64,000 nt of DNA, taken from the NCBI GenBank assembly GCA_019321725.1, contig CM033110.1, positions 4,023,278 to 4,087,277 on the forward strand. Direction: 5' to 3'. The notes beneath the pieces are model-generated. The model was not told the DNA's origin and did no database searches. It saw only the letters and a program-made list of their open reading frames with translations. This document shows positions 1 through 11,145 of the stretch, piece after piece. Positions within the stretch are counted from its first letter, which is position 1. Every line of letters starts with the position of its first letter. This DNA comes from Paulownia fortunei (Eukaryota; Streptophyta; Magnoliopsida; Lamiales; Paulowniaceae). Position numbers and translations under genes: made by a program.

Positions 1-47
1 TTTCTAGTTCTCCAACTTTTTGCTGCATGAATTTGATTAGGGGCAGA

Positions 48-228
48 GACGGATCCAAGAGGTATGCACCGGGCAGCTGCCCTCTCAAGTCGGTATATTC
101 TCAAAATTTTATGTGTAAATTAAATAAAACTCAAAATTTTGCTCTCCTCCAAATCAATATTTGACCCCTCCACATGAATTAAAATATATATTTCACCCTC
201 TGAAATTAGAAATCCTAGCTCCGTCTCA
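48..228. repeat. Short inverted-repeat element (MITE-like)
   Basis: A roughly 180-bp stretch begins with GAGACGGATCCAAG and ends with the near-complement CCTAGCTCCGTCTC. Between the ends is A/T-rich sequence without a reading frame. This is what an old non-autonomous DNA transposon relic looks like. No target duplication was recognised, so the family is not assigned. Confidence 0.5.
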
Positions 229-2084
229 AGGTCCTTCAATCTACAGTCATACAGAAATTTAAGTCAATGAAATATACAAATGGCTTAGCTTATACTATCA
301 TATAGCAGAAAATAATAAGTCCATACACCACAATTGAGAATCATATCACTTAATTGAAGTCACAAACAGGTCCTACCAAGCGGCTTATTCTATTAAAATT
401 TTCTTGCTATCAAGAGATTATCTCTATGAACGAAGACGAAAAGAAGAATAGGAAACCACAAATGTAATCAGATTTAGAGTATAAAATGGACCTGATAGAC
501 TTCCACTGGCTGGCTGATCGTTCTACTCAATTCTTCTAACAACGATAAACCATTAGGCAGAAGCTGTGGTACAGCGTATGGCTTTTCAGCTTTTATAAAT
601 AACTCGTGAGGGCGTTCAAATTGATTTTTCTTTTCAATTTTAAATATCTCAAGGATAAATGTATATAATTGGAAAAAGGCAAAAAGACTTAATGACTCTC
701 TTTTATTTGTTCAGCTTATTTCGAATTAGATTCATGCATATATGGAATGCTTTGTATCATTAGCTTCTGCTGCAGCTTAAGTGAAAATTCAATTTTTCAT
801 AAGCTGAAAATTACATTAATGACACTACGTAGAGTTTGAAATAGCGTTAATTAAGCACTAAATGGGAATCCCATAATCAGATTCTTGTACAACTTAATAT
901 TGAAAACGCATTCAATATTTATAAGGGAGATATAAATACAGAAAATTTTCGTGACGAATGAACTGATATTAAAATTCTGATGTCTTTATGATTTCTTTTT
1001 TTTTTTTTTCTTAGGACTGTTTCATTTAATACAATTTTGACATTTTCAATGTATTTTGGTTCTGACATATCAAGAACTTTTTCATGATGTTTTACCTTTT
1101 ACTCCAGCATCCATGATGCAGTAAGGTATTAATTCAATCGTAGTCCATAAGCAGATTTTGGTGGTGTCTATTTAAGTTTATGGATTGTCACAGCATTACA
1201 TATATATGTATATGCACTTTTTCTTTTTCCCGAGTATCCCTCCACAAGCAGCTTATTTTCAGCTGTTCTTATCTAAAGAAAACATCTAGAAGCAGGTTTT
1301 CATTTAGTCTTCTTACTAACTCAACACATATATGTTCAAGGTTTCAAGGTTGAAAACATACTTTCAATTAATGGAAAATGTATGTAAAAGTTACCTCTAT
1401 ATATGTAAATTATACATATAAACAGTGTGTGTTTTATTTTTGTAAGGCTGAAATGGGTTGACATTTTTGTTCTTTGAGAATTGCTTTTCCTTGCATTGTA
1501 CATTATTTGTCCATTTTTTCCCAGGAAAAGTTTAAATGTGTTCTTACAAATGATTGGTAAATTTGGATAAGTTTGACTTTAAAAAGAATTTATATCTCCA
1601 AAAGTACTATCAAGAAAAAATCATGATCAAGAACTCATAGCTGATATGCCCATTTGTTTTTCAGATGAACTTTTTAATTTTACGTCATTAGCATTTTTTT
1701 ATTATCCAATAAGCATATGAACTTTAGAAGTCATGATTTAGCTAAATTCAAATCTTTTTATAATAGAATTATTTAACAATATCTTCTACTACAACTACCA
1801 AGCTCATGTACATCACTCTGATGGTGATGTCTAGAGATTGCAATGTGTAAAGAAAAAATTCAAAAAGTGTAGCACGCTGATGCTGTGAAGTGCAAGCAAT
1901 GTACATTATTGAGTATTATAGTAATTATACACATAGAAAATTTGAATTGCGTAGTTATGCATATTTATAGATCGAGTCAAAATTCTTACCATTATTTTTA
2001 CTTAATTATATCTTAATCCTAACTTTTGAGTATTGGAAGGAGTATTTTTATAATTGAACCGATAATTAAATCGCTCTTGCTAGT
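229..2084. other. AT-rich intergenic DNA, no gene seen
   Basis: No convincing reading frame, splice pattern or RNA gene is visible. The stretch consists of A/T-rich unique-looking sequence with homopolymer runs. Confidence 0.6.
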
Positions 2085-2480
2085 AATTAGCGGTTCAATT
2101 GGTTGGACCAGTTCAACCGACGATCGGACCGATCTAATGAAAATTGATTATATTTTCTTATTATATTATGTAAAATAATAATATAATAAACTAATTGTTG
2201 TGTAATATTTTAAATATAAAAATAAATAAATAACTATTTAAAAAATATTTAACAAAACACAAAATCCAAATAATCACACAAATATAACAAAATATCAAAT
2301 TTAATTTTTTTAAAAAATTAAAAAAAAAAGATAAAAAGATAAAAATCGATTTTAGTTGATTTTGACCAATTTGATCAATTTTTGATCGATTTTGACCAGT
2401 CAAATGATTTTATGTGTCTAACGGATCAGACCGACCTCCGATTTTCGGTTGGACTGATTGAACCGACCGATCTGATCTAA
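2085..2480. repeat. Inverted-repeat element with GGTTCAA / TTGAACC ends
   Basis: The left end (about 2,090-2,140) is rich in CGGTTCAATTGGTTGGACC-type sequence. The right end (about 2,405-2,480) carries the imperfect complement, including GGACTGATTGAACCGACCGA. The interior is A/T-rich, and the short minus-strand frame within it is low complexity. It is probably a MITE or a fold-back relic. The superfamily is not determined. Confidence 0.5.
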
Positions 2481-2484
2481 TTTT

Positions 2485-3384
2485 AAAAATATTAATTAAA
2501 AGTATTCAGTTCCCAAAAAAATTCAACAATATAATTTTAAACTATATAAGCTTGTTTGGCTTTAGCAAAAAAAATAAAAATAGCTTGTTTCAATATGATA
2601 ATTCATAATAAGTTTAAATGATATTCTCAAATGGTTGATGGAGAGTTTCTTATAACTACTACTTGGCAATATAGTGTATAAAATTAGTTATTGATTGATG
2701 TCCACGTTGACTTCTTCTCATTGAGTATTAATCATTTATAGTAATGATTTATTTTGGCAAACAAAGAGCGGCTTAAAAATAATTGTGAAAAAAAATTGAG
2801 AATGCACCAAAGAGGTGTTTATCTAAGTTTTAATTTATTTTAACTTCTTATAGTGAGAGAAACCATAGTGAATTTAAATTTTACACTTGCCCCACCTATC
2901 GATTCTTCCCAAGTCTGTGGTGGACTTGAACATGAGACGATCAATTTTTATTAAAGAACGTTAGTGGCAAGATGTCAAGTGAAAATATTGAAGTTATCAT
3001 AGTTATATATAATTATAAAAATTATTATTTTGTTATAATAATAATTTTTACAAGTTCTACATATAAGTAGTATTGAAAATTAGAGATGCAAGACCTGCAA
3101 TTAGGATGCAAATATTATGTCAACTCAATTACAACAAAAATTACCACAATGGCTCAATTGCTATTTTGTCTTGTGACTATATAGGTATCACTAATTATTA
3201 GGAATGCCAACAAAAACAATTCTTGCCTTCACTCAAATGAAAAAAAAAAAATCATACCAATATTAAGTTTGTGCAAATCAGTATTGTGGCAAATTAAAAT
3301 TTATTGTCACTTAATACATATCATTTGTAATAATTTAATATTATTACTTAATATTTTGTTATTAATATTATTTTTTCTTTTAGT
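2485..3384. other. AT-rich intergenic DNA, nothing recognised
   Basis: There is no gene, no convincing repeat structure and no RNA gene in this stretch. Confidence 0.5.
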
Positions 3385-3393
3385 GCTTGAGTA

Positions 3394-3985
3394 AGGGTAA
3401 ATAGCATTTATCCCCTGTGTTTTTTAGAATGTGAATTACCCTCTATGTTTGCAAAAAAAGGCACATAGTGCTCTTATGCTTTCAGAAAAACATTCAAATT
3501 ATTTTATTTAAAACAACTCAAATCTTGAAATAAAGTAACATTATTCTTTAAGGTTTTATATTATATTATATGATCAATAAAAAGGTCAAGAAAATTGTCA
3601 AACATCCATTATACTACATAATTAGCTTATAGAACTTGGATATGATAATACATTTTACTTTTATTTTAAATATAAGTAACAAAATTTGTAGGTAAAGAAT
3701 TTAGAATAGCACGCATGTTATTAACAATATATATTCTACATATGCGAATTTAATAAATATTATTTCAAATGATGGTAAACAATGAAACAAAAGTAAAAGA
3801 AAAAAAGTCAGTTAGCATATGTATGAAGGTTATTGATTGTTTTTAGTTTAATAATGATAAAAATTGAATTGGGTATTATTTGCAATTTTTTTAGAAACAT
3901 AAGAGGATAATTCATTTTTTTTAAAAAAAATAAGGTGTAATTCGCCCCTTTAAAAAACACAAGGGGGTTAAAATGCCATTTACCC
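3394..3985. mobile_element. Mutator-type MITE with 9-bp target duplication
   Basis: The ends are long inverted repeats: the left reads AGGGTAAATAGCATTTATCC and the right end is the complement of GGGTAAATGGCATTTTAACC. Similarity continues inward for about 60 bp on both sides. The flanks form a 9-bp near-perfect direct repeat, GCTTGAGTA at 3,385-3,393 and GCTTGATTA at 3,986-3,994. Nine-base duplications are typical of the Mutator superfamily. The element has no coding capacity; the 79-codon frame inside it overlaps the repeat arm and is not a gene. Related ends occur elsewhere in the window. Confidence 0.75.
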
Positions 3986-3994
3986 GCTTGATTA

Positions 3995-5101
3995 CACATG
4001 CCATAGCAATTCTCCAACATCAAAGCAAAAAGTAGAGAAATTGACATATTTGGTCTGTATTTTAAAAAGTAACCTTAGAAAATAAAGAGAATAAAAAATT
4101 GTATCTTTCTCCGTTAGAAATGGCAATAGAGTAGGTTCATCAAAATTCAAAATCCATTCCCATCAAAAAATTTAAGGACTCGAGATTCAACCCTCCCTTA
4201 GACCCGAACTCGATGGGTTGAACCATCTACACTTGTTAGATTTATTTTATATTTTTTAAAACTAAAAAAATATATTTATATAAAATAATACCATTATAAC
4301 TTTCAAAAAATATATAATTTTTAAGAAAATAATATCACATAATTAAATATATATTAGATTATGATAAATAAAAATAAATAAATAGTGTGAGTTTGAAAGC
4401 AAAAAATCAAGACTCCTCTCAAAAATTATTTATAATTTTTAAAACTCATTCCAAACCACGTGAGTTTAGAATGAGTTCAATTTTAAACCCGTACTATTAT
4501 CATCTCTATTGTCCATAGCCTTCCCCTCATCTTCTCATGATGTTTAGGAGTCTTGTTGATCTCCAAATTAATACATTTCCTGGACTATGAACTCTGAGCC
4601 ACCAACCTGAGGTAGGTGGCGGGGGACCGTTAGACCAGGGGGTGGGGACCGTTAGACCAGGGGGTGGGCAAGGGAATGAAGGATGAAGAGGGTCTTTTCT
4701 TTTTAATATTGATGTAGGGGCATATTGTCAAACTAATTTTCCTGCTATAGCATTACCATCAGCCATATAGTAATCAATATACAAATATAAATAATACTAA
4801 CATCTAGTAAAAGAGATTAAATAGACCATGCCATCAGTTTGTTGATAAAATATACCTAACATAATGGGTAGTAGTGGTAATGTATCTAAATTGAATCTTA
4901 TCATTATAATCGCAGTTCAATTATATTTAAGGGAGAGATTCTTAACATTTTGGATATGAATCTCAATTTATTTTTAAAGGTTATTAGATTTTAACATAAG
5001 ATTTAAGCTATCCGAATCGAAATCTTTCTTATAAAATAAATGAATATGGAAGTCAAATCTTAAAAAGATAAATAAAAAAATTTCGCCGCAAGCAAAATCA
5101 T
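3995..5101. other. Intergenic DNA with small repeats
   Basis: No gene is seen. A possible MITE lies at about 4,115-4,510, where weakly complementary ends include CAATAGAG motifs. A 22-bp tandem duplication lies at 4,620-4,665. Confidence 0.4.
4620..4665. repeat. 22-bp tandem duplication
   Basis: The unit GGGGACCGTTAGACCAGGGG occurs twice head to tail in an otherwise AT-rich stretch. Just upstream, CCACCAACCTGAGGTAGGTGG can form a short hairpin. Confidence 0.8.
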
Positions 5102-5734
5102 CACTAAAAAGGAAAAAAGGAAAAAGGAAAAACTTTAGCGATGAATTGTCCAAAATTCAAGGCTAAAATGAATTTTTTTTATATTTTTATTTATTTCAAT
5201 CATTAAAACCTATTTTAAACGACGAATCCAAAACTCTGTTTTTCATAACCATTCATAATATATCTAACAATCATTTACAATACATCCATCATTTTAATAA
5301 TCTCAATATCATTAACTAAAAGGAATTTCATTAATCAATTCATCGTATATTAAACAAACCATCGTATACACAAGTAATATAAAGGAACCATTAAATAAAT
5401 CATCACATACACAAGTCATATAAACACCTTAAGAAATAAAAGTTAATGTTAAAAGTATAATATCATCATATATACATTAAACAAAAGTCTAATACATCTG
5501 AAAAATGGATTGAACTTTGCAACAATCAAAACAAGAACTTTCAATTGTCATTTCAACACCAGCAATGACTTTAGGATTACGAACCAAAGATGTAAATATA
5601 AATCAACACTATATATTAAAGTTAGATGTATATATCAAAACAATAATAATGACTAATAGAACAACATTAACATAAAAATTTATCCTTAAAAGAAACTATG
5701 AATAATTATACAAAATTGAAACACTTATACTAAA

Positions 5735-7260
5735 CATAGACTGAGGTGGTGGAGGGAATGGAGTTGAGGAGAATGGTTGTTGTTGGGCCAGCTACAGTAC
5801 TGCTTGGGATACGTCGGGAGATATCCTTTCAAGAATCTATAGAATCATGTCTTGTTGTGCCTCCATGACTTGCAGTCTAGCCTTTGTAGCCTGTAGCTCG
5901 GTCCTAGTGCTCTCTAGCTCATTCTTGATGTCTGCTAACTCGGTCCTAATGCCTGCTAGCTTCTCTTGTATCATTTGAAGTTGATCCCTAAGTGTTGCAG
6001 TGATCGGTCTGAACATATAGCATCAGAAGTAGTCAACTTGATAGACTTGGACATATTTCCAAGCCCACGCACGTATCCAAATGTGTACTGAGGACTTGAT
6101 CACACACTCGATCCATAATCTCAACATTGTCTGGAATGTGATCGTCATCTCCGGGTATCTATCTCTGTCTGTGTCTCTCAGTACATCTCTTAAAGTCATA
6201 CCATCTTCTTCGAATATTAATAAATATGGCAAAAACAAAAATATATAATTTAAAATAAATTAAAAATAAATAGTTGAATGAGTTAATTACTTACGTAAGC
6301 GCTCTCAGCCCTATCTCCACCCAGTCATTCATTATGTTATAGTGAATTTCATTAAATGGTGATGTGATTCTTTCTACTAGATACATGGTCTCGAAATAAT
6401 ATGTCATTAGTAAAAATTGAATCAAGTAATTATTTCAAAGAACTTAAGATTTTATATACTTACACCGTATAATTGTACTATATAAAGGACTTTAAACCTC
6501 TGCAATAATTGTAAGGTAACTTTGCTCGATTTGTGGAGTTTGTTGCTAATCGTTTGTGTAAAAAAATAGTTAATTTCCAAGCATACAATATCATAAGATT
6601 AAAATAATAAATATAAGATTTCATTAAGTTAATTAGCTAAAAGTTAGTATCAAATTTACCTTAAACTCCTTTAAGTCGAATAATGTACACATGTACTTCC
6701 AATCCATTTCAATCTTACACAAATTCTCGGGCACTTCTTTTAATTATTACTCCCAATGTAGATGGGTAAGACTTTTATAATGTTTGTGCATCTTCAGGCA
6801 GTTGTCACGATATCAAGCACGCAACAGTTTGTCGGTCTCCTTCTTAACTGACTCTGGTCCTATATCAAATTTTACAGTAAACATAGCCTACGAGGAAAAA
6901 ATGTGTGTTAACATTTAAATTAAAGAGAAAGTAAATCGAAAAATAATATAGTTATTTATACTAATCGATAATCGATCAAATATGGGCCTCTTCTGCTCCT
7001 TTGTAATCTTTCTTCAATTAACCACTTATGACGATGCAAATTATTTTACTGCTATACCAAGCTCCGTCAAAAAGGAGGGTTCATGCTACCCTGTAGGATA
7101 GCCATCACTTTTGTAAAATGTGACCGGTATCTTCTCCCTCTCCTCTATATAACGTCTGAATTTATTACGATATGTGGATTTTATATCTTGACGCTACTTC
7201 TAGGTAGAAGTTGCATGCAGCAAACAAAAATTATTAAATTATTGTTCAACATAATTATTG
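5735..7260 (-). pseudogene. CACTA ORF relic, plant transposase (Transposase_24/PttA-like)
   Basis: Pieces of the second CACTA protein can be read across several frames. Near 7,080-7,180 the minus strand encodes REKIPVTFYKSDGYPTG, and at about 6,040-6,080 it encodes GYVRGLGNM; both resemble conserved blocks of the plant PttA/En-Spm accessory protein. At 5,800-6,010 a coiled-coil tail is legible, with repeats such as RTELADIKNELESTRTEL and a proline/glutamine-rich end. Stops and frameshifts separate the blocks, so no intact product is expected. The family assignment is by recognition, not by search. Confidence 0.6.
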
Positions 7261-7699
7261 AATAATAAAAATATTGAAAATAGTTAAAAAGTGAAACAAA
7301 TTATCATATGTATCATCCGTGGGAACGTCTGTAGTAGCTCGATCAATAATGGGATGATCCTCAATCCTTTTAGGAAACGTACCTATAAAACACAAACATA
7401 TGGCTAGATATAAGATTCCTAATAAATTTTACTAACAAAATAGGAATAATAATAAGTTAATTAAAAATCTTACTGTAAGCAGAAATAGAAGGAGCAATTA
7501 TAGTAGAAGGTGGACCAGAGGGTACACAGCTGCTATTGAATGATATAAAAGAAATAAATTACTAAATACAATCACAAGATATAGATATATGACATTTAAT
7601 GGGACCAATAAACAAGTATTAACCTATTTTTTCCAGTTATTTTCATACCAACAACACTATGTGAATTTCTTATGTGATGACTTCTAAATAAGTTAACAT

Positions 7700-7850
7700 G
7701 TGATAGTTAATGATGTGAAGTTTATAATGTCTACGTGAAAGTTCATAAGTTCACAATGTCTAAGTTCATAATGTCTTATGAGATAATTCATAATATAAAG
7801 TTCATAAGTACATAATGTCTAAATTCATAATATCTATGTCAAGTTCTTAA
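7700..7850. repeat. Short degenerate TTCATAATGTCT repeats
   Basis: The word TTCATAATGTCT and close variants recur about six times in 150 bp within the CACTA element, between its two coding relics. It is probably a local expansion of non-coding element sequence. Confidence 0.5.
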
Positions 7851-8309
7851 TTTTTTCTTAATTTCTTAACATTAGACATCTTAATGAATAAATTAAAAAT
7901 AATGAATAAGTCAAAGTTCTTGCACAAATTGATCTTGCTACACTTAGTAAAAATATTTAACGACCACTTGTAACATAAAAGTTGATAGTTAATACCATGG
8001 CTCATAATAGAAATTAGTCACTATCACCATCATATAGAAATATTTGCTCTTCTCATCACTATCTAATTCAGTGTATCGTCTTCATTCTTAATGAAATTAT
8101 GCATGTCCTTAGATAAACTTGCTTGTGTATCCAACAATTCTAAATATTGAGATTGAATGTCTATTCTGCAGAGATCTGAAATTTCTAAATCTTCACAAAC
8201 TATCAAGCTTATCTCATCTGACCTATTCATGTTCCTAGCTATTTGATTCTTTCTTTTTTATTACTTCATAAATTTCTCAATGTTTCACTTTTTGCATAAC
8301 TTTATATTA

Positions 8310-9960
8310 TTCTCCACGCTTTATAACATCCAAGTAATAAACTTGTCTTGTTTGAGTTGCCAAAACAAAAAGGTCATCCTCGTACCATGTCTTAGACGTG
8401 TCAGTATATATAAGACTAAATTCTTACACGACTGGTTTCTTTTGGGAGTTACACAAGAACCAATCACACCAGAATAAATGTACGTTATATCCAAAACTGT
8501 AAAAAATATGACAACATCCTTCAAAACTCCAAAAATATTTCTAACTATCACCTTCGTTAGATGATGATACACTAACCCCACTATTTTGGGTAGTCAGTAT
8601 CACGAAAAAGTGTATAGTATTGAACACCATTAACAATACAAGCATCGTATAGTCAAACTTCAATATCAGGTCCCAATGCTAGAAAGTATAGCTCATCAGT
8701 GGCCTCCAGATCTTTCAGATTTCTTAGTATAATCATTTTGTCCCTAAACTACTGTGGAAATTCCTCCTCGTGATGTTGGAAGATGCAATTTGAAGAATTT
8801 CTAGGTGAAAAAATTTGCAAATGTTCACTGCACAAAAATATATACAACTATTACGACCTCAATCAAAATTACGAGAAAAAAATAAAATAGAATTTGAAAA
8901 CTTATTTCTGTATCGATCGACTTCTTTGCAATTGTTAAGAACATACCAGTATGTTTTCTTTCAGAAACAAAATGCAATTTATGATTTGTTGGCTGCCCAT
9001 TACTCTTACTTATTGATTAAAAACACTTAAGGTGAATGAAATGGGTTGACTCACATCTTTGTTCTATTGTGGTCTAGTAAAATCTTGTTTCAATTTGACT
9101 CATATATTGAGAAAGTCAATGCTTTATTCACAATATATCCCTCTACAATAAATCCCTCTGGACTTGCCTTATTGTGAACATACTTTTTAAGAGTTCTCAA
9201 ATACCGTTCAAAATGGTACATCCATCATGATGAAATAGATTCAACTAATATTGCCTCGCGAGATATATGAATTTCCAATTGAACCATAATATCAAAATTT
9301 TCCAAATGGAATATTTGTTCTATATTGCACAAAATGAATACTATATCCTCCCCCAATTACTTAAGTGTGCAGCATAAAAAGTTCTTGAACTGAGTTTTTT
9401 AAATAAGTCACATAACTCAATAATTGTGTCACCACACATATCCTTTGATAAAAACTTCTGTATGGTGACTGGAAGTAATCTTTGTAAAAAGACATGACAA
9501 TCATATGTCTTAAGCTATATAACTTTCCATCACTCACATTCACATTCCTTGAGATATTTACTGCATAATCATCGGGGAACTTCACAGATTTTAAAAATTG
9601 ACAAAATTCACATTTTTCTTTCAAAGTTAAGGTGTAACTTGCATGTGGCTTACTGACTCTGTTCCCATTCTCTTTTAGATACAAATCACTTCTTATACCC
9701 ATATCTTGCATGTTTAATCGAGCATTGACCGTATCATTTAACGTTTCTTCTATACTCGATAATGTACCAACCAGAACATCACAAATGTGGCAAGCCCCCT
9801 AACTCCTGCTTATTCTGACGCATTTCGCGCTTAATTTGAATCTGCCAAAAACAACTATCGCTTCAATTGTCCAGCTAAATCCATACGTACATGGGTTCAT
9901 CATCCATAGATATTGTCATTTCCATAAATAAGTTCATTTGGTCCTTACACATGTAGCATG
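8310..9960 (-). pseudogene. CACTA TNP2-type transposase relic (DUF4218 + DUF4216)
   Basis: The best-preserved block, minus strand 9,711-9,361, encodes DMGIRSDLYLKENGNR, then a stretch with EFCQFLKSVKFPDDYAVN followed by NISRNVNV. This matches the DUF4218 part of TNP2-like CACTA transposases. Downstream at 8,386-8,325 the minus strand reads DDLFVLATQTRQVYYLD, a hallmark of DUF4216, which follows DUF4218 in intact proteins. The two blocks are in different frames with many stops between them. The catalytic DDE part that should lie upstream was not recognised. The order and orientation agree with the element's ends. Confidence 0.8.
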
Positions 9961-10019
9961 TATCAACGATACCAATCAAAACATCTTTTCAACTTCTTTC
10001 TGAATCATATAAAAGATCT

Positions 10020-10837
10020 TTAGCGACGACTTAACATAAATTCACCGCTAACACAATTGTTAAAACTAAAATAAATAAAAATTAAATAACTTAGCAACGA
10101 TATCTGGAATAGGTAGTCACTAAGACAAAATAAAAATAAAAATAAAAATAAAAATAAAAATAAAAATTGAATCACTCTTAGCGACGACTTAACACAACTT
10201 CACCCTAACAAAGTTGTTAAAATTAAAATAAATAAAAATTAAATAACTTAGCGACGACTTTTTGATTTTCGTCACTACAATTAATATATTTTTAAAAAAA
10301 ATATTAGCGATGAATTGACAACACTTCCCTGCTAACAAAGTTGTTAAAATTAAAATAATTGAAAATTAAATAACTTAGCGACGATAAATGGAAGAACACG
10401 TCGCTAAGATAAGAAAAAAAATAAAAATAAAAATTGAATCACTCTTAGCCACAAAATCCGAATATCGTCGCTAAGTTATGCCACCCTTAGCGACGCAATA
10501 GATAACTCGTCGCAAAATGCTAAGAAAAATTAAAAATTAAATTTATTTTACCAACACATGATACGTTCGTTGCTAACTCCAAAACTTAGCGACTAAATAA
10601 TAGTATCATCGTTAAAATTATTAAACAAAAATCTAAAATTAAATTATTCTTAGCTGCAATATGTCATTTTTCATCGCTAACATAAATTTTAGCTGCGAAT
10701 TTATATCTTTCACCGCTAAGTTAATTCATTTATTTTTATTTTTTGCGTTTTAGCGATTTTTTTTTATTTTTCGTCGTTAAATGAGATGTTAACGACGAAT
10801 TGGGCATGTTGTCACTATTTTTGCTTTTTTTATAGTG
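10020..10837. repeat. CACTA subterminal repeat array
   Basis: More than ten copies of TTAGCGACGA-like words lie in both orientations, several separated by A/T-rich spacers of similar sequence. In CACTA elements these are binding sites for the element-encoded protein. A (TAAAAA)n-like tract at 10,128-10,165 lies inside the array. Confidence 0.75.
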
Positions 10838-11145
10838 CCTACACTCTTTGCATTCCATTTTTTTATAGATAGCAAACACTAGTTCTTCACAATAAGCTTT
10901 CAGGTGTTAATTTCTGGCCATCTCCAGTCTTCTCTTTCGGTTATCCCTATCATTTTCTTCTCTTCCTTCAACTACATGGGTACGAGTCTGTGTTTTTTCT
11001 TTTAATTCTACAATTGCATAATCACTTTCCTCTTAGGTTTTTGGTCAATTTAATAGTAATTTCTCTTATGACTTTTTCTTTTAAGATTATATATATATAT
11101 ATATATTCTGTTAATTCCATACTCACCTTTCCCAAACTCTAGTCA

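Larger units (their letters stand above)
5102..10837 (-). mobile_element. Decayed CACTA (En/Spm) transposon
   Basis: The left terminus begins CACTAAAAAGG at 5,102 and the right terminus ends TATAGTG at 10,837, the complement of CACTATA. Both ends carry subterminal copies of a TTAGCGACGA-type motif, sparse on the left (5,135-5,240) and dense on the right (10,020-10,830). That arrangement is diagnostic of CACTA elements. Flanking triplets are CAT and CCT, a one-mismatch 3-bp target duplication. The coding relics all lie on the minus strand, so the element's 5' end is at 10,837. All reading frames are interrupted, so it should be inactive on its own. Confidence 0.8.
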
